The notes below the pieces were generated by a model. It was not told where the DNA came from. It saw nothing but the letters and a program-made list of their open reading frames with translations, and made no database searches. From positions 31,843 to 95,842 of the forward strand of contig NZ_OMPQ01000016.1 of the NCBI RefSeq assembly GCF_900313025.1: a stretch of 64,000 nt of DNA, written 5' to 3'. A program made the translations under genes and the position numbers. Shown here in pieces: positions 8,598 through 16,962 of the stretch. Each line of letters starts with the position of its first letter. Position 1 is the stretch's first letter. Origin of the DNA: Pseudophaeobacter sp. EL27 (GTDB lineage: Bacteria; Pseudomonadota; Alphaproteobacteria; Rhodobacterales; Rhodobacteraceae).

Positions 8598-9782
8598 ATG
8601 AGTTTTTCAAAGAGTAAGACGACCCAAGTTTCCAGACGGTGCTTTAGCCTGGGGTTTGCCGCCTTTGGGCTGGTGGCCTGCGGCAATGTCACCTCGGCCA
8701 ATCAGCGCGTCAGTTCGGGGGGGAGCCCTGTGGCCAAACCCGGGCTGCCAGCGGATCTGCGGCCCACCCCCAACGCGGGCTATGACAAATGGGTCGAAGG
8801 GTTTTACACCCGCGCTCAGGCCAAGGGCATATCAGAGGCCACTCTGCGGGTAGGGTTTCGCAATGCCGGCTACCTGCCCGGAGTGGTGAAACGCGATCGC
8901 AACCAGACCGAATTCAAGCGCACACTTGAGGACTATCTGTCGATTGCCGTCTCCGATGAGCGGGTCAGCAAGGGGCGCGCTGCTTATCAGCGACATCAGA
9001 AAACCCTGCTGGCATTAGAGGCAAAATACGGCGTGAATGCCTCGATCATTGCGGCGATCTGGGGGCTGGAGAGCTTTTACGGCGAACGCCGCGGTGATGT
9101 GCCGGTGGTCTCGGCCACCTCGACCCTGGCCTATGACGGGCGGCGCGGGGCGTTTTTTGAAAAACAGCTGATTGCAGCGCTGAAAATCCTGCAAAACGGC
9201 GATATCACGGCCAATAAGATGACCGGCAGCTGGGCTGGGGCCATGGGCCATACTCAGTTTATCCCGACGTCCTATCAGGCCTTTGCGGTGGATTTCACCG
9301 GTGACGGGCGGCGCGATATCTGGTCTGAGGATCCAACGGATGCACTGGCCTCTACCGCCGCCTATCTGGCGCGCAATGGCTGGACGCGCGGGCAAAGCTG
9401 GGGGCGTGAGGTGACTGGCGCTGCGGCTGCGGGTGCGTTGCAGCCCCAAGCCGGTGGGCCGAGCTTTGCTGTTACTGGGAACTTCAGGGCAATCAAACGC
9501 TACAATAATTCAGATGCCTATGCGATTGGAGTCGGCCATCTGGCCGATCGCATCGCGGGTGGTCCACCTCTGCGTGGGAAGTTCCCGCCAGATGCCAATG
9601 GGTTGACCAAGGATGACCGGGTCGCATTGCAAAAGCGCCTGACGGCCAAGGGTTTTGATACGGGTGGTGCCGATGGGGTCCTGGGACCAAAGAGCCAGGC
9701 GGCCATCAGTGCCTATCAGGCCAGTATTGGTCAGCCTGCAACCGGCACGCCTTCGATAGAGCTGTTGCGCGCCCTGAAATAG
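8598..9782 (+). CDS. Lytic murein transglycosylase (MltB family), predicted lipoprotein
   Basis: Second MltB-type lytic transglycosylase, 394 residues, divergently transcribed from the membrane protein/two-component operon. The N-terminus has a twin-Arg-containing signal sequence ending in a lipobox (GLVAC-G), so it should be anchored to the outer membrane. The catalytic-Glu segment is AAIWGLESFYGERRGD, followed by GSWAGAMGHTQFIPTSYQAFAVDFTGDGR and the family motif RYNNSDAYAIGVGHLADRI. A C-terminal peptidoglycan-binding repeat (LQKRLTAKGFDTGGADGVLGPKSQAAISAYQ) closes the protein. It shares domain order with the enzyme at 3819-5060. Confidence 0.88.
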   Translation: MSFSKSKTTQVSRRCFSLGFAAFGLVACGNVTSANQRVSSGGSPVAKPGLPADLRPTPNAGYDKWVEGFYTRAQAKGISEATLRVGFRNAGYLPGVVKRDRNQTEFKRTLEDYLSIAVSDERVSKGRAAYQRHQKTLLALEAKYGVNASIIAAIWGLESFYGERRGDVPVVSATSTLAYDGRRGAFFEKQLIAALKILQNGDITANKMTGSWAGAMGHTQFIPTSYQAFAVDFTGDGRRDIWSEDPTDALASTAAYLARNGWTRGQSWGREVTGAAAAGALQPQAGGPSFAVTGNFRAIKRYNNSDAYAIGVGHLADRIAGGPPLRGKFPPDANGLTKDDRVALQKRLTAKGFDTGGADGVLGPKSQAAISAYQASIGQPATGTPSIELLRALK

Positions 9783-9793
9783 CGGCAAATGCT

Positions 9794-9819
9794 TGAGGTG
9801 AGCGGGTCCGCTCACCTCA
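9794..9819. terminator. Strong hairpin after the transglycosylase gene
   Basis: Perfect 12-bp inverted repeat (TGAGGTGAGCGG / CCGCTCACCTCA) with only two bases between the arms, 11 bases after the stop codon. There is no T-run after it, so it is either a terminator of non-canonical type or an mRNA 3'-stabilising hairpin. The next 150 bases hold nothing else I can name before the promoter at 9991. Confidence 0.5.
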
Positions 9820-9978
9820 GATCCAACTTCCTAACATCCATGATCAACCTGCCCACTGTCAGGATACAGGGGGCGGTTTGGATCTGATTCTCCGATGGTT
9901 GCTCTGCCTTTGCAGGCTAGGGTTGTTTTGGGGTTGCCGGGCGGTAAAAATCGTCACGTAATTTCACTATAGCGGTAT

Positions 9979-10019
9979 AAATTCCACATATTGAAATTAC
10001 GATATCCTTACGTTATACC
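9979..10019 (+). promoter_or_regulatory. Promoter and operator-like site of the acyl-CoA synthetase gene
   Basis: A sigma-70 type promoter is readable: TTGAAA at 9991-9996, 17 bases, TATACC at 10014-10019. The -35 box overlaps an AAATTC...GAAATT motif (9979-9998) that resembles the perfect operator before the IclR gene (14788-14812) and a site before dctP (11658). A repressor binding here would block the -35 element. Confidence 0.5.
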
Positions 10020-10126
10020 CGACGAGACAGCGCCTCGGTGCCGTGCAGCGACGGCGGAGCAAATCTCTGAACCACAAAAGAGGCAAGGCGCTGAGTTTCA
10101 GTAGGATTCATAGGGAGGGGACCTGC

Positions 10127-11653
10127 GTGCAGACCCGAATTCACGACACCTTACGCGCGGCCGTTGCCGCAAAACCGAATGCTCTGGCGATGATCGACTA
10201 TGCGGATGGGAAATTCACCTGGTCCGATCTAGCTGATGCCACCGCCGAAGCAAAGGAGGTTTTGCTGGGGCAGGGGGTCAAACCCGGGGATCGGGTGGTC
10301 ATGGTGTTTGAAAACTGCCTGGCCGTCTGCGCATTTGTTCTTGCCATCAGTGAACTGGATGCGATCTCGGTGCCGCTGAATGCACGGCTGACCCATGCGG
10401 AGCTGGATCGGCTGATCACCCATAGCGACCCAAGTGTTGTGGTGTTTTGCAATGATGCCTCGGATACTGCTGTCATTCACGGCAAGGCCTTTTCGGCCAA
10501 ACCAGCCATGGGGCGTTATGGCACCGTTGGTCTGTTCCAGCGTAAGGGCAGCCAGCCCGAGCCCTGTTTTGAAGACGGCGCTGAACAGGTGGCACTGCTG
10601 CTCTATACCTCGGGGACAACCGGCGTGCCAAAGGCGGCGATGTTGACTCACCACAACCTGCTCTGTGCCGCTGCGGCCTCGGCCAAGGTGCGTGGCATGC
10701 AGGATGACGACATGACCTATCTGGCCCTGCCGCTGTCGCATATCTTTGGCTTTGTCACCTTCCTGTCGATCTGCGGTGCCCAAGGGTCGATGCGGCTGGA
10801 GGCGCGTTTTTCGGTTGAGCGGTTGTATAAGGCGCTGCAAACGGATGTGACCCTGCTGCCGGCCGTACCGCAGATGCATGCACTTTTGTTTCACTACGCG
10901 CGCGCGCAGAAAAAACCGCGGTATGATGCGGGGCTGTTGCGCTTTGTCTCCTCTGGCGGTGCTCCACTGGACCCCACCTGGAAGCGCGAGGCCGAGGCCT
11001 TTTACGGCATTCCGCTGCAAAACGGCTATGGGCTGACCGAAGGAACCGCCGGGGTCTGTGCCACTGCCAGCCCCTTGGGCGATCCGGATGTAAGCGTCGG
11101 CCATCCCATGCAGGACAGTACCTTCCGGCTGGATTTTGAGGCCGAAGGTGCCACGCCCACTGAGGGAATCGGTGAAATCCTGGTGGGGGGGCCGCAGATC
11201 ATGAAGGGCTATTTCCGTGATCCCGAGCAAAGCGCCAAGGTGCTGACCGAAGACGGATTTTTCCGTACCGGGGATCTGGGCTGTTTTGACGACGAAGGGC
11301 GCCTGCATATTGCCGGACGCTCAAAAGAGCTGATCATCCGCTCCGGGTTCAATGTCTACCCGGTCGAGGTCGAAGGCGCGCTGACCGACCACCCGGAGGT
11401 CATCATGGCAGGGGTTGTTGGTAGGCAGGTTGCTGGCAATGAAGAGGTCCTGGCCTTTGTCAAAGTTGCCGCTGACTGCACCCTGAGCGAGGCCGATCTC
11501 TCGGCCTTTGTGAAGGACAGACTGGCGCCCTACAAGCGGCCCACCCGGATCATTCTGGCGCAGGAGTTACCTGCGGCCCCAACGGGAAAAATCCTCAAGG
11601 CCAAACTGATCAGCAGCTTTGCGGAGGAGCTGAATGGAGAAACCGTTAGCTGA
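10127..11653 (+). CDS. AMP-dependent acyl-CoA synthetase (class I adenylate-forming)
   Basis: Activates a carboxylic acid to its CoA thioester through an acyl-AMP. The P-loop motif YTSGTTGVPKAAML, the A5 motif NGYGLTEGTAG, the hinge GRSKELIIRSGFNVYPVEVE and the C-terminal catalytic lysine motif PTGKILKAKL are all present. The GTG at 10127 is chosen because GGGAGGGG ends six bases before it and the family homology begins there (VQTRIHDTLRAAV); an ATG at 10043 would add 28 atypical residues. It is followed by TRAP transporter genes, so the substrate is probably the acid that the transporter imports. The acid itself cannot be read from the sequence. Confidence 0.85.
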   Translation: MQTRIHDTLRAAVAAKPNALAMIDYADGKFTWSDLADATAEAKEVLLGQGVKPGDRVVMVFENCLAVCAFVLAISELDAISVPLNARLTHAELDRLITHSDPSVVVFCNDASDTAVIHGKAFSAKPAMGRYGTVGLFQRKGSQPEPCFEDGAEQVALLLYTSGTTGVPKAAMLTHHNLLCAAAASAKVRGMQDDDMTYLALPLSHIFGFVTFLSICGAQGSMRLEARFSVERLYKALQTDVTLLPAVPQMHALLFHYARAQKKPRYDAGLLRFVSSGGAPLDPTWKREAEAFYGIPLQNGYGLTEGTAGVCATASPLGDPDVSVGHPMQDSTFRLDFEAEGATPTEGIGEILVGGPQIMKGYFRDPEQSAKVLTEDGFFRTGDLGCFDDEGRLHIAGRSKELIIRSGFNVYPVEVEGALTDHPEVIMAGVVGRQVAGNEEVLAFVKVAADCTLSEADLSAFVKDRLAPYKRPTRIILAQELPAAPTGKILKAKLISSFAEELNGETVS

Positions 11654-11657
11654 ACGT

Positions 11658-11678
11658 AAATTCTACTATACGGAATGA
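11658..11678. promoter_or_regulatory. Operator-like site before dctP
   Basis: AAATTC, nine bases, GAATGA, sharing the left half and spacing of the IclR-gene palindrome at 14788-14812. It overlaps a second small palindrome GAATG-A-CATTC (11673-11683). It lies 54 bases before the dctP start. Confidence 0.4.
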
Positions 11679-11731
11679 CATTCTGTATGCTAGCCATTTG
11701 GAAACGTAATCTCGGGGAGGAGATTTTGACT

Positions 11732-12796
11732 ATGAGTTTTGTGAAAACCACATTGGGTGCGGCGGCTGTTGCCCTGTCTTTTGGCACCGTTGCTGCGGCG
11801 CAGACCACCATCTTTTATGGCCATAGCGGCCCGGCGCGTGGCACGGTTCCGGCTGCACTGAAATGGTTTGACGGCCGCATCGGTGAACTGTCCGAAGGGG
11901 ATCTGAAGCTCGACGTGCAATGGGGCGGCGCCCTGTTCAAAGCTTCGGCCTCGGTGCAGTCGATCGGCGATGGCGTGGCCGATGCCGGGTCGATCATCTC
12001 GGCCTATTTCCAGAAAGAAATGGCGGCTTATTCCCTGGCGGATCTGCCGCTGGGCGGTCCCAACCCCTGGGTTGGTCTGCGTGCAACCGATCATCTGATG
12101 CGCACAATGCCCGAAATCACCGAAAATCTGGCTCGCCAGAATCTGGTCTATATCGGCACCTTCACCGCCTCTGATGTGAATGTGGCCTGCAAGGGCGCCG
12201 AGATCAATTCGATCAAGGACATTGCGGGCATGAAGGTGCGCGGTGCCGGCGTCTATGGCAAGGTCTTTGGTGAGCTGGGTGCGACCATGGTCAATCTGAG
12301 TGTCTATGAGGCCTATCAGGGTCTAGATACCGGGTTGATCGATTGTACCCAGGGCTATTCCTACATCATCCCGGCGCTGAAATGGCACGAGGTCATCGAC
12401 AGCTACACTGTGCTGAACTGGGGTCAGATCGGCGGCTATGGCATGTTCATGAACAAGCAAAGCTATGACGCGCTGAGTGAGGCGCAGAAAGAGGTTCTGA
12501 CTCAGGCCGGGACTGAGCTGGCGGATAAATTTGCCCAGATCGTGATCGGGGCCAATGCCAAGGCGCTGAACGCGATGCGCGAGGGTCAGTATGAGCGTCC
12601 GGTCAAGGTGATCGAAGTCTCCGCTGAAGAACAGGCTGAGCTGAATGCAGCCACTGAGCCCTTCCTGGCGGATTGGAAAGAAAACGCGGCCAGCGTTGGT
12701 CTGAACCCGGATGCGATGATCGAAGTCTATACCCAGGCGGTTGCGGATTACACCGCAGAGTTTGAGGCCGAGGGCTACCCCTGGGAGCGCAACTAA
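11732..12796 (+). CDS. dctP: TRAP transporter substrate-binding protein, DctP family
   Basis: Periplasmic binding protein of a tripartite ATP-independent periplasmic transporter. The ATG at 11732 is supported by GGGGAGGAG at 11714-11722; an upstream TTG-type start is not. The signal peptide is LGAAAVALSFGTVAAA with cleavage before QTTIFYG. The DctP fold is evident from GGALFKASASVQSIGDGVADAG and MKVRGAGVYGKVFGELGATMVNLSVYEAYQGLDTGLIDCTQG; the Arg in the KVRG segment normally binds the substrate carboxylate. The 354-residue length is normal. Linked to dctQ and dctM downstream and the CoA ligase upstream. Confidence 0.88.
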   Translation: MSFVKTTLGAAAVALSFGTVAAAQTTIFYGHSGPARGTVPAALKWFDGRIGELSEGDLKLDVQWGGALFKASASVQSIGDGVADAGSIISAYFQKEMAAYSLADLPLGGPNPWVGLRATDHLMRTMPEITENLARQNLVYIGTFTASDVNVACKGAEINSIKDIAGMKVRGAGVYGKVFGELGATMVNLSVYEAYQGLDTGLIDCTQGYSYIIPALKWHEVIDSYTVLNWGQIGGYGMFMNKQSYDALSEAQKEVLTQAGTELADKFAQIVIGANAKALNAMREGQYERPVKVIEVSAEEQAELNAATEPFLADWKENAASVGLNPDAMIEVYTQAVADYTAEFEAEGYPWERN

Positions 12797-12881
12797 GCGG
12801 CGCTACTGATCTGAGACACCGGGGCAGGGGAGAGATTGCCCCGGTGTCGCATTAATCCAATACTTGCAGGGAGGGGGCGAG

Positions 12882-13379
12882 ATGCTGGACCGGATCGAAA
12901 GACTTTGCATCGACGTGGCAACGGCCTCGATCATTTTGCTGGCGCTGATGATCTTTGCCGATGTGATTGCGCTTAATCTGTTCAATTCTTCAGTGCCCGA
13001 TGCGGTGATCATCGTGCGCGAGCTGATGGTGCTGGCGATCATCATGCCTTTGGCTGCGGCCACCACCCAGCGGGCGCATATTTCGGTGGAGTTTCTCACC
13101 AATATGCTGCCAACCCGAGTGGTCAATCACTTTGTCATCTTTGGCACCCTGTTTGGGATCTTTGCCCTCAGCCCGCTGATCTATTCGGGCGGCAAGGAGC
13201 TGATGCATCAGATCAATACGGGCAGTGCCTTTTACGGTGATCTCAACCTGCCGCAATGGCCGGGTAGGTTGGCCTTTGTCATTGGCATTTCGCTGTGCTG
13301 GCTGCGGTTGGTGGTCATGGCCCTTGGGGATATCGCCACTGTCCTGCGCGGTGGCACCATCGAGACCTCACCACATTAA
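12882..13379 (+). CDS. dctQ: TRAP transporter small permease, DctQ family
   Basis: Small membrane subunit of about 165 residues with four hydrophobic helices (for example TASIILLALMIFADVIALNLF and FVIGISLCWLRLVVMALG). The segment ELMVLAIIMPLAAATTQRAHISVEFL is the DctQ signature. The ATG at 12882 follows a GGGAGGGGG ribosome binding site; the TTG at 12864 lies within or before that site and is rejected. It bridges the binding protein and the large permease genes. Confidence 0.87.
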   Translation: MLDRIERLCIDVATASIILLALMIFADVIALNLFNSSVPDAVIIVRELMVLAIIMPLAAATTQRAHISVEFLTNMLPTRVVNHFVIFGTLFGIFALSPLIYSGGKELMHQINTGSAFYGDLNLPQWPGRLAFVIGISLCWLRLVVMALGDIATVLRGGTIETSPH

Positions 13380-13427
13380 GGGCATGCGCCCTTTCTCAAG
13401 AATACTTCAATTTCGGGAATAGACTTC

Positions 13428-14768
13428 ATGGATCCGGCAACGATTGGAATTCTGGCCTTTGGCCTGATGCTGGTACTCTTAGCGATGCGGGTGCCAATTG
13501 CCTTTGCGCTGATTGGCGTGGCAACTCTGGCGGCCTTTACCATCTTTGCCTTCAGAACCGGCACTTTCATGCCCGAACGGGCCATTCGGGCGACTTCGTC
13601 ACTGGTGTTTTCGAACTCCTTTGATCTGGTGCACAGCTTTGATCTGTCGATGATCCCGCTGTTTGTGGCGCTTGGCAATATCGCCTACCGGGCCGGGATC
13701 ACCACCGCTGTCTACAACTCGGCCAAGGTCTGGCTGGTGCGTCAGCGCGGTGGCTTGGCCGTGGCCTCGGTCATGGGATGTGGCGGGTTTTCCGCAATCA
13801 CCGGGTCAAGCCTTGCCTGTGCTTCGACCATGGGAAAGATCTGCACGCCGGAAATGCTGCGACTGGGTTATGATCCGCGTCTGGCGACGGCCAGCGTGGC
13901 CGCAGGTGGCACATTGGGGTCGCTGATCCCGCCCAGCATTCTGTTCATCATCTATGCCATTTTCACCGAAACCTCAGTCAGCAAGCTGTTTTTGGCCGGT
14001 GTTCTGCCGGGGCTTTTGACCCTGGCGGGCTTTGTGCTGGTGATCTGGGTTTGGATTAGGGTCAATCCCAAACTGGTCCCCGAACAGGGCACCGCCGCCA
14101 ACTGGGCCGAGAAGATGGCCGCCGTGCGTGAAGCCTGGCCGGCAGTTCTGATTTTTGTGATCATCGTGGTGGGCATCTATGGCGGCTTTTTCACCGCTAC
14201 GGCGGCGGCGGCGGTCAGCGTGGTTGTCACCACCCTGATCGGCTTTGCCCAGAAACGCCTGACCCTGCAGGGCCTCTGGGAGGCGGTGCGCGAAACCTGT
14301 GTGCAGACCTCGGCGATCTTTGTGGTGGCGGCTGGCGCCAAGATCTTCGTTGCGGCGATTGCCCTGACTGGCATGGCGCCGGCACTGGTGCAATCGGTGG
14401 CGGATGCGCAGCTCTCGCCCATGGTGCTTCTGATCTGTATCTGTGCCGTCTATCTGATGCTGGGCATGTTTCTGGACCCCATCGGGATCATGGTTCTGAC
14501 CCTGCCCCTGGTGGTGCCGCTGGTGGAATCCTATGGCATGAACCTGATCTGGTTTGGCGTTGTGGTGGTGAAGCTGCTGGAGATCGGGTTGATCACCCCG
14601 CCAGTTGGGTTGAACGTCTTTGTTCTGTCCAATGTGGTTGGCAAGGCGGCGCCAATTGGCACGGTTTTTGCCGGCATCTGGCGGTTCTTATGCGTTGATG
14701 TGGTGGTTTTGGCGCTGATTGTGGGCTTTCCGTCGATTTCCCTGCTGCTGTCGATGACGGCGAGATGA
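13428..14768 (+). CDS. dctM: TRAP transporter large permease, DctM family
   Basis: Large membrane subunit, 446 residues, a Na+-coupled transport protein with about 12 helices. Family motifs include VALGNIAYRAGI, SVMGCGGFSAITGSSLACASTMGKICTPEM, the LGSLIPPSILFIIYAIFTETSVSKLFLAGVLPG region and LEIGLITPPVGLNVFVL. It is 48 bases downstream of dctQ and completes a standard three-gene TRAP system. The substrate is likely an organic acid that the upstream acyl-CoA synthetase activates (inference). Confidence 0.9.
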   Translation: MDPATIGILAFGLMLVLLAMRVPIAFALIGVATLAAFTIFAFRTGTFMPERAIRATSSLVFSNSFDLVHSFDLSMIPLFVALGNIAYRAGITTAVYNSAKVWLVRQRGGLAVASVMGCGGFSAITGSSLACASTMGKICTPEMLRLGYDPRLATASVAAGGTLGSLIPPSILFIIYAIFTETSVSKLFLAGVLPGLLTLAGFVLVIWVWIRVNPKLVPEQGTAANWAEKMAAVREAWPAVLIFVIIVVGIYGGFFTATAAAAVSVVVTTLIGFAQKRLTLQGLWEAVRETCVQTSAIFVVAAGAKIFVAAIALTGMAPALVQSVADAQLSPMVLLICICAVYLMLGMFLDPIGIMVLTLPLVVPLVESYGMNLIWFGVVVVKLLEIGLITPPVGLNVFVLSNVVGKAAPIGTVFAGIWRFLCVDVVVLALIVGFPSISLLLSMTAR

Positions 14769-14787
14769 ACGGGCTTTTTCATCCGTG

Positions 14788-14812
14788 GGAAATTCTATAA
14801 GTTGGAATTTCC
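14788..14812. promoter_or_regulatory. Perfect operator palindrome before the IclR gene
   Basis: GGAAATTC, nine bases, GAATTTCC: a perfect 8-bp inverted repeat ending 22 bases before the IclR start codon. This is the usual place for an autoregulatory operator. Related sequences occur at 9979 and 11658. Confidence 0.65.
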
Positions 14813-14834
14813 TACCACAAAGGAACATGAGGCG

Positions 14835-15629
14835 ATGCCAGATCTGAAAGACGACAAGCGATTTGCCAATACTCTGGCCCGTGGTCTCAACGTGCTGCGT
14901 GCTTTTGGCCCTAATGACGATGGGCTTGGGAATCTGGAGATTTCAGAACGCACTGGCCTGCCACGTTCCACTGTGTCGCGGCTGACCTTTACCCTGTGTG
15001 CCCTGGGCTATCTGACCCATGGCCATCACCATGACAAATACAGGCTGGGACCTGCGGCGCTGGCGCTTGGTAATATTGCCGGGGCCTCCTTTGGCTTTGT
15101 GGAAACCGCCGGACCGATCATGCAGAAGCTGGCGGATGCCACCAAGACGCTGATTGGCGTGGCGATCCAGGACGATGGCAAGATGCTGATCGTCAAAACC
15201 TGGCGGCCACGCAATTCGACCACCACCTGGCTCAACGTTGGCTATCGCATGCCGATGTTGCAGTCTTCTTCGGGTGCGGCCTTTCTGGGGGCCTTGGGGC
15301 GCAGTGAACTCGAGAAACTGACACAGGCCATGTCACCAGAGGATCAGGCTGAACATGCCGAGTTTGGAGGCAAAGCGCAGTCCAGCCTGCTGAGTGATGG
15401 CTATGCCTTTGTGCGTGGAGAGCAGCGGTTCAACGCGACCATAAACGCCATTGCCACGCCCTATCGCCCGTCAGAATTTGGCGAGCCGGTGGCTTTCCTC
15501 AGCGGTGCGCGCAAAGCGGATCTGGCGGATGAGCAGATTACCGAGAGTGTTGGTCCGGCGCTGGTGACGGCGGTGCAGGAGCTGCTGCATATCACAGGGC
15601 GCCGGTTTCCCATCATGCTCGAGGACTGA
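14835..15629 (+). CDS. IclR-family transcriptional regulator
   Basis: Winged-helix regulator, 264 residues. The N-terminal HTH reads ANTLARGLNVLRAFGPNDDGLGNLEISERTGLPRSTVSRLTFTLCALGYL; the C-terminal effector domain contains the conserved GYAFVRGEQRFNATINAIATP segment. The ATG at 14835 (MPDLKDD) is chosen over a TTG at 14802, which sits inside the palindromic operator. It is the last gene of the plus-strand acyl-CoA synthetase/TRAP group and is the obvious regulator of it. The effector is probably the transported acid or its CoA ester. Confidence 0.88.
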   Translation: MPDLKDDKRFANTLARGLNVLRAFGPNDDGLGNLEISERTGLPRSTVSRLTFTLCALGYLTHGHHHDKYRLGPAALALGNIAGASFGFVETAGPIMQKLADATKTLIGVAIQDDGKMLIVKTWRPRNSTTTWLNVGYRMPMLQSSSGAAFLGALGRSELEKLTQAMSPEDQAEHAEFGGKAQSSLLSDGYAFVRGEQRFNATINAIATPYRPSEFGEPVAFLSGARKADLADEQITESVGPALVTAVQELLHITGRRFPIMLED

Positions 15630-15640
15630 TCAAGTTTTCT

Positions 15641-15675
15641 GCCCTCCCGCCCCTGAGGGCAAAAGGGCGGGGGCT
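15641..15675. terminator. Bidirectional terminator between IclR and CBS genes
   Basis: CCCGCCC (15646-15652) pairs with GGGCGGG (15665-15671); an alternative stem GCCCTC/GAGGGC (15641-15660) overlaps it. It lies between the convergent ends of the IclR and CBS-domain genes. There is no long T-run, so confidence is moderate. Confidence 0.45.
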
Positions 15676-15677
15676 CA

Positions 15678-16199
15678 CTAGCCGACAATCATCTGTTTCA
15701 GTTGCAGCGCTTCGTATTCCAGTGCGTTCAGGCGATAGTTCACCACATCACCAATGGTCAGCATGCCGCAAAGCTTACCGTCATCAACCACGGGCATGTG
15801 GCGAAAACGCCCCTCGTTCATGCGGCGCAGGACTGTGACTAGGGGATCGCTGGGGGCGCAGGTCTCAACTTTGCTGGTCATGTTCTCACCCACCGTCTGT
15901 GGCAGGGTTTGCCCCGGCGTTTCCGCCAGTTTCCGCACGATATCGCGCTCTGACAGAATGCCTTCCAATGCGCCACTTTCCCCGGTGACAAGCAGCGCCC
16001 CGATGCGGCGATCCCGCAGGACGGTGACAGCGGTGCTGAGCGTGTCACTGGAAGAAATCGTATAGGTGGTGCCGCCCTTTTTGCTGATCAGCTGTTCGAC
16101 CGTTGCCTGCTCCTGCGAGAGATTGCTCTGGGTGGATTGGCTCTGAGTGGTCTTTTTGGTCTGATCCCCTCGGCTGGGGGCCTGATAAGAACTTGGCAT
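15678..16199 (-). CDS. CBS-domain pair protein
   Basis: Two CBS domains cover roughly residues 45-170 (TISSSDTLSTAVTVLRDRRIGALLVTGESGALEGILSERDIVRKLAE and VETCAPSDPLVTVLRRMNEGRFRHMPVVDDGKLCGMLTIGDVVNYRL). Such stand-alone pairs bind adenine nucleotides and regulate partner proteins. The N-terminal 40 residues are a polar Gln/Ser/Thr-rich tail (TKKTTQSQSTQSNLSQEQATVEQL), unusual for the family and possibly disordered. The ATG at 16199 is preferred because GGGAG lies eight bases upstream; a start 20 codons earlier lacks such a site. The target protein is unknown. Confidence 0.85.
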   Translation of the reverse strand: MPSSYQAPSRGDQTKKTTQSQSTQSNLSQEQATVEQLISKKGGTTYTISSSDTLSTAVTVLRDRRIGALLVTGESGALEGILSERDIVRKLAETPGQTLPQTVGENMTSKVETCAPSDPLVTVLRRMNEGRFRHMPVVDDGKLCGMLTIGDVVNYRLNALEYEALQLKQMIVG

Positions 16200-16264
16200 G
16201 TTGAAATGCTCCCTGTTGTTGGAGGCCTGTGGTTGTCTAATGGTCCTGTGCTGTGTCATTCAGT

Positions 16265-16314
16265 TTAGACAACGAAGTGCCTTAGGGTAGCTTAGACGAC
16301 AAAATGCCTTAGGG
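16265..16314. repeat. Two 23-bp imperfect direct repeats
   Basis: Copies at 16265-16287 and 16292-16314 (27-bp period) match at 20 of 23 positions; both start TTAGAC and end TGCCTTAGGG. They lie in the divergent promoter region between the CBS gene and the small membrane-protein gene. A regulator binding site in tandem is one reading. Confidence 0.6.
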
Positions 16315-16322
16315 GGAATAGC

Positions 16323-16511
16323 TTGCTTGCCTCGCAGATCACACTGACGCCGCTAATTGCTACGATTTTGATTTTTCTGGCGGTTCTGGCGGGCAATCGC
16401 TATCGCCGGGTCTGGAAGGCCGAGGGGCCGCGTTGGCAGCTCTGGCTCTTTGGCCTGATTGCGGCGGCCTCCCTGCTGACTCTAGCCTTTGTACCGATGC
16501 AGGGGCTTTAG
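16323..16511 (+). CDS. Small two-helix membrane protein, hypothetical
   Basis: A 62-residue protein with two hydrophobic segments (ITLTPLIATILIFLAVLAG and WQLWLFGLIAAASLLTLAFVPM) separated by a basic loop (NRYRRVWKAEGPR). Translation would begin at TTG 16323, six bases after GGGGGA. I do not recognise the family. The directly preceding 23-bp direct repeats suggest a regulated promoter. It could be a chance reading frame, but the clean two-helix topology and the ribosome binding site argue for a gene. Confidence 0.5.
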   Translation: MLASQITLTPLIATILIFLAVLAGNRYRRVWKAEGPRWQLWLFGLIAAASLLTLAFVPMQGL

Positions 16512-16569
16512 GGAAACAGAGGCCCGCTTTTGTCCAAGGGGCCTTTGCTGGTTTTGGACGTGTTGACGC

Positions 16570-16929
16570 CTAGGCGTCTGCGCTGATTACAAATAGCTTG
16601 CGCATATGTTCGTGAATGGTCCATTCGCCGACCCAGCCCTGTGGTAAAACCAGCAGATCACCGGGACCGATTTCACGGGTGTTGGATCCGTCCACATTGC
16701 TGACTGATGCACGACCCGAGATGATATGGCAGTATTCACCCGCCGCGGTGCGGTCGGCGGTGAAACGTCCCGGGGTGCATTCCCATACCCCAATCGAGGT
16801 GCCGCCGCCCGGCGCTTGCCACAAAACTGTAGCTGCCTCGGTCTGGCCCTCGGTGAGGGTGGTGGGCTTTGGCTTGAATTCCCCAACGGGAGTGCCTGCC
16901 AGGTCTTTGAAACTGTCGAGTGAGATCAT
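16570..16929 (-). CDS. Cupin-domain protein (DUF861/EutQ-like)
   Basis: Single-domain cupin, 119 residues. The beta-barrel motifs are GVWECTPGRFTADRTAAGEYCHIISGRASVSN and EIGPGDLLVLPQGWVGEWTIHEHMRKLFVI. The metal-ligand His pattern of dioxygenase cupins is incomplete, as in the DUF861 group, whose function is mostly unknown. It lies 33 bases after the FAD oxidoreductase gene on the same strand, so the two probably act together in amine or amino acid breakdown (inference). Confidence 0.8.
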   Translation of the reverse strand: MISLDSFKDLAGTPVGEFKPKPTTLTEGQTEAATVLWQAPGGGTSIGVWECTPGRFTADRTAAGEYCHIISGRASVSNVDGSNTREIGPGDLLVLPQGWVGEWTIHEHMRKLFVISADA

Positions 16930-16962
16930 GGGGGTCTTTCTTTTGTCTTGTGAGTGGAGGAG

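Noticed and set aside
10229-11308. 359-codon open frame on the minus strand
   Set aside because: Antisense to the acyl-CoA synthetase gene and without motifs.
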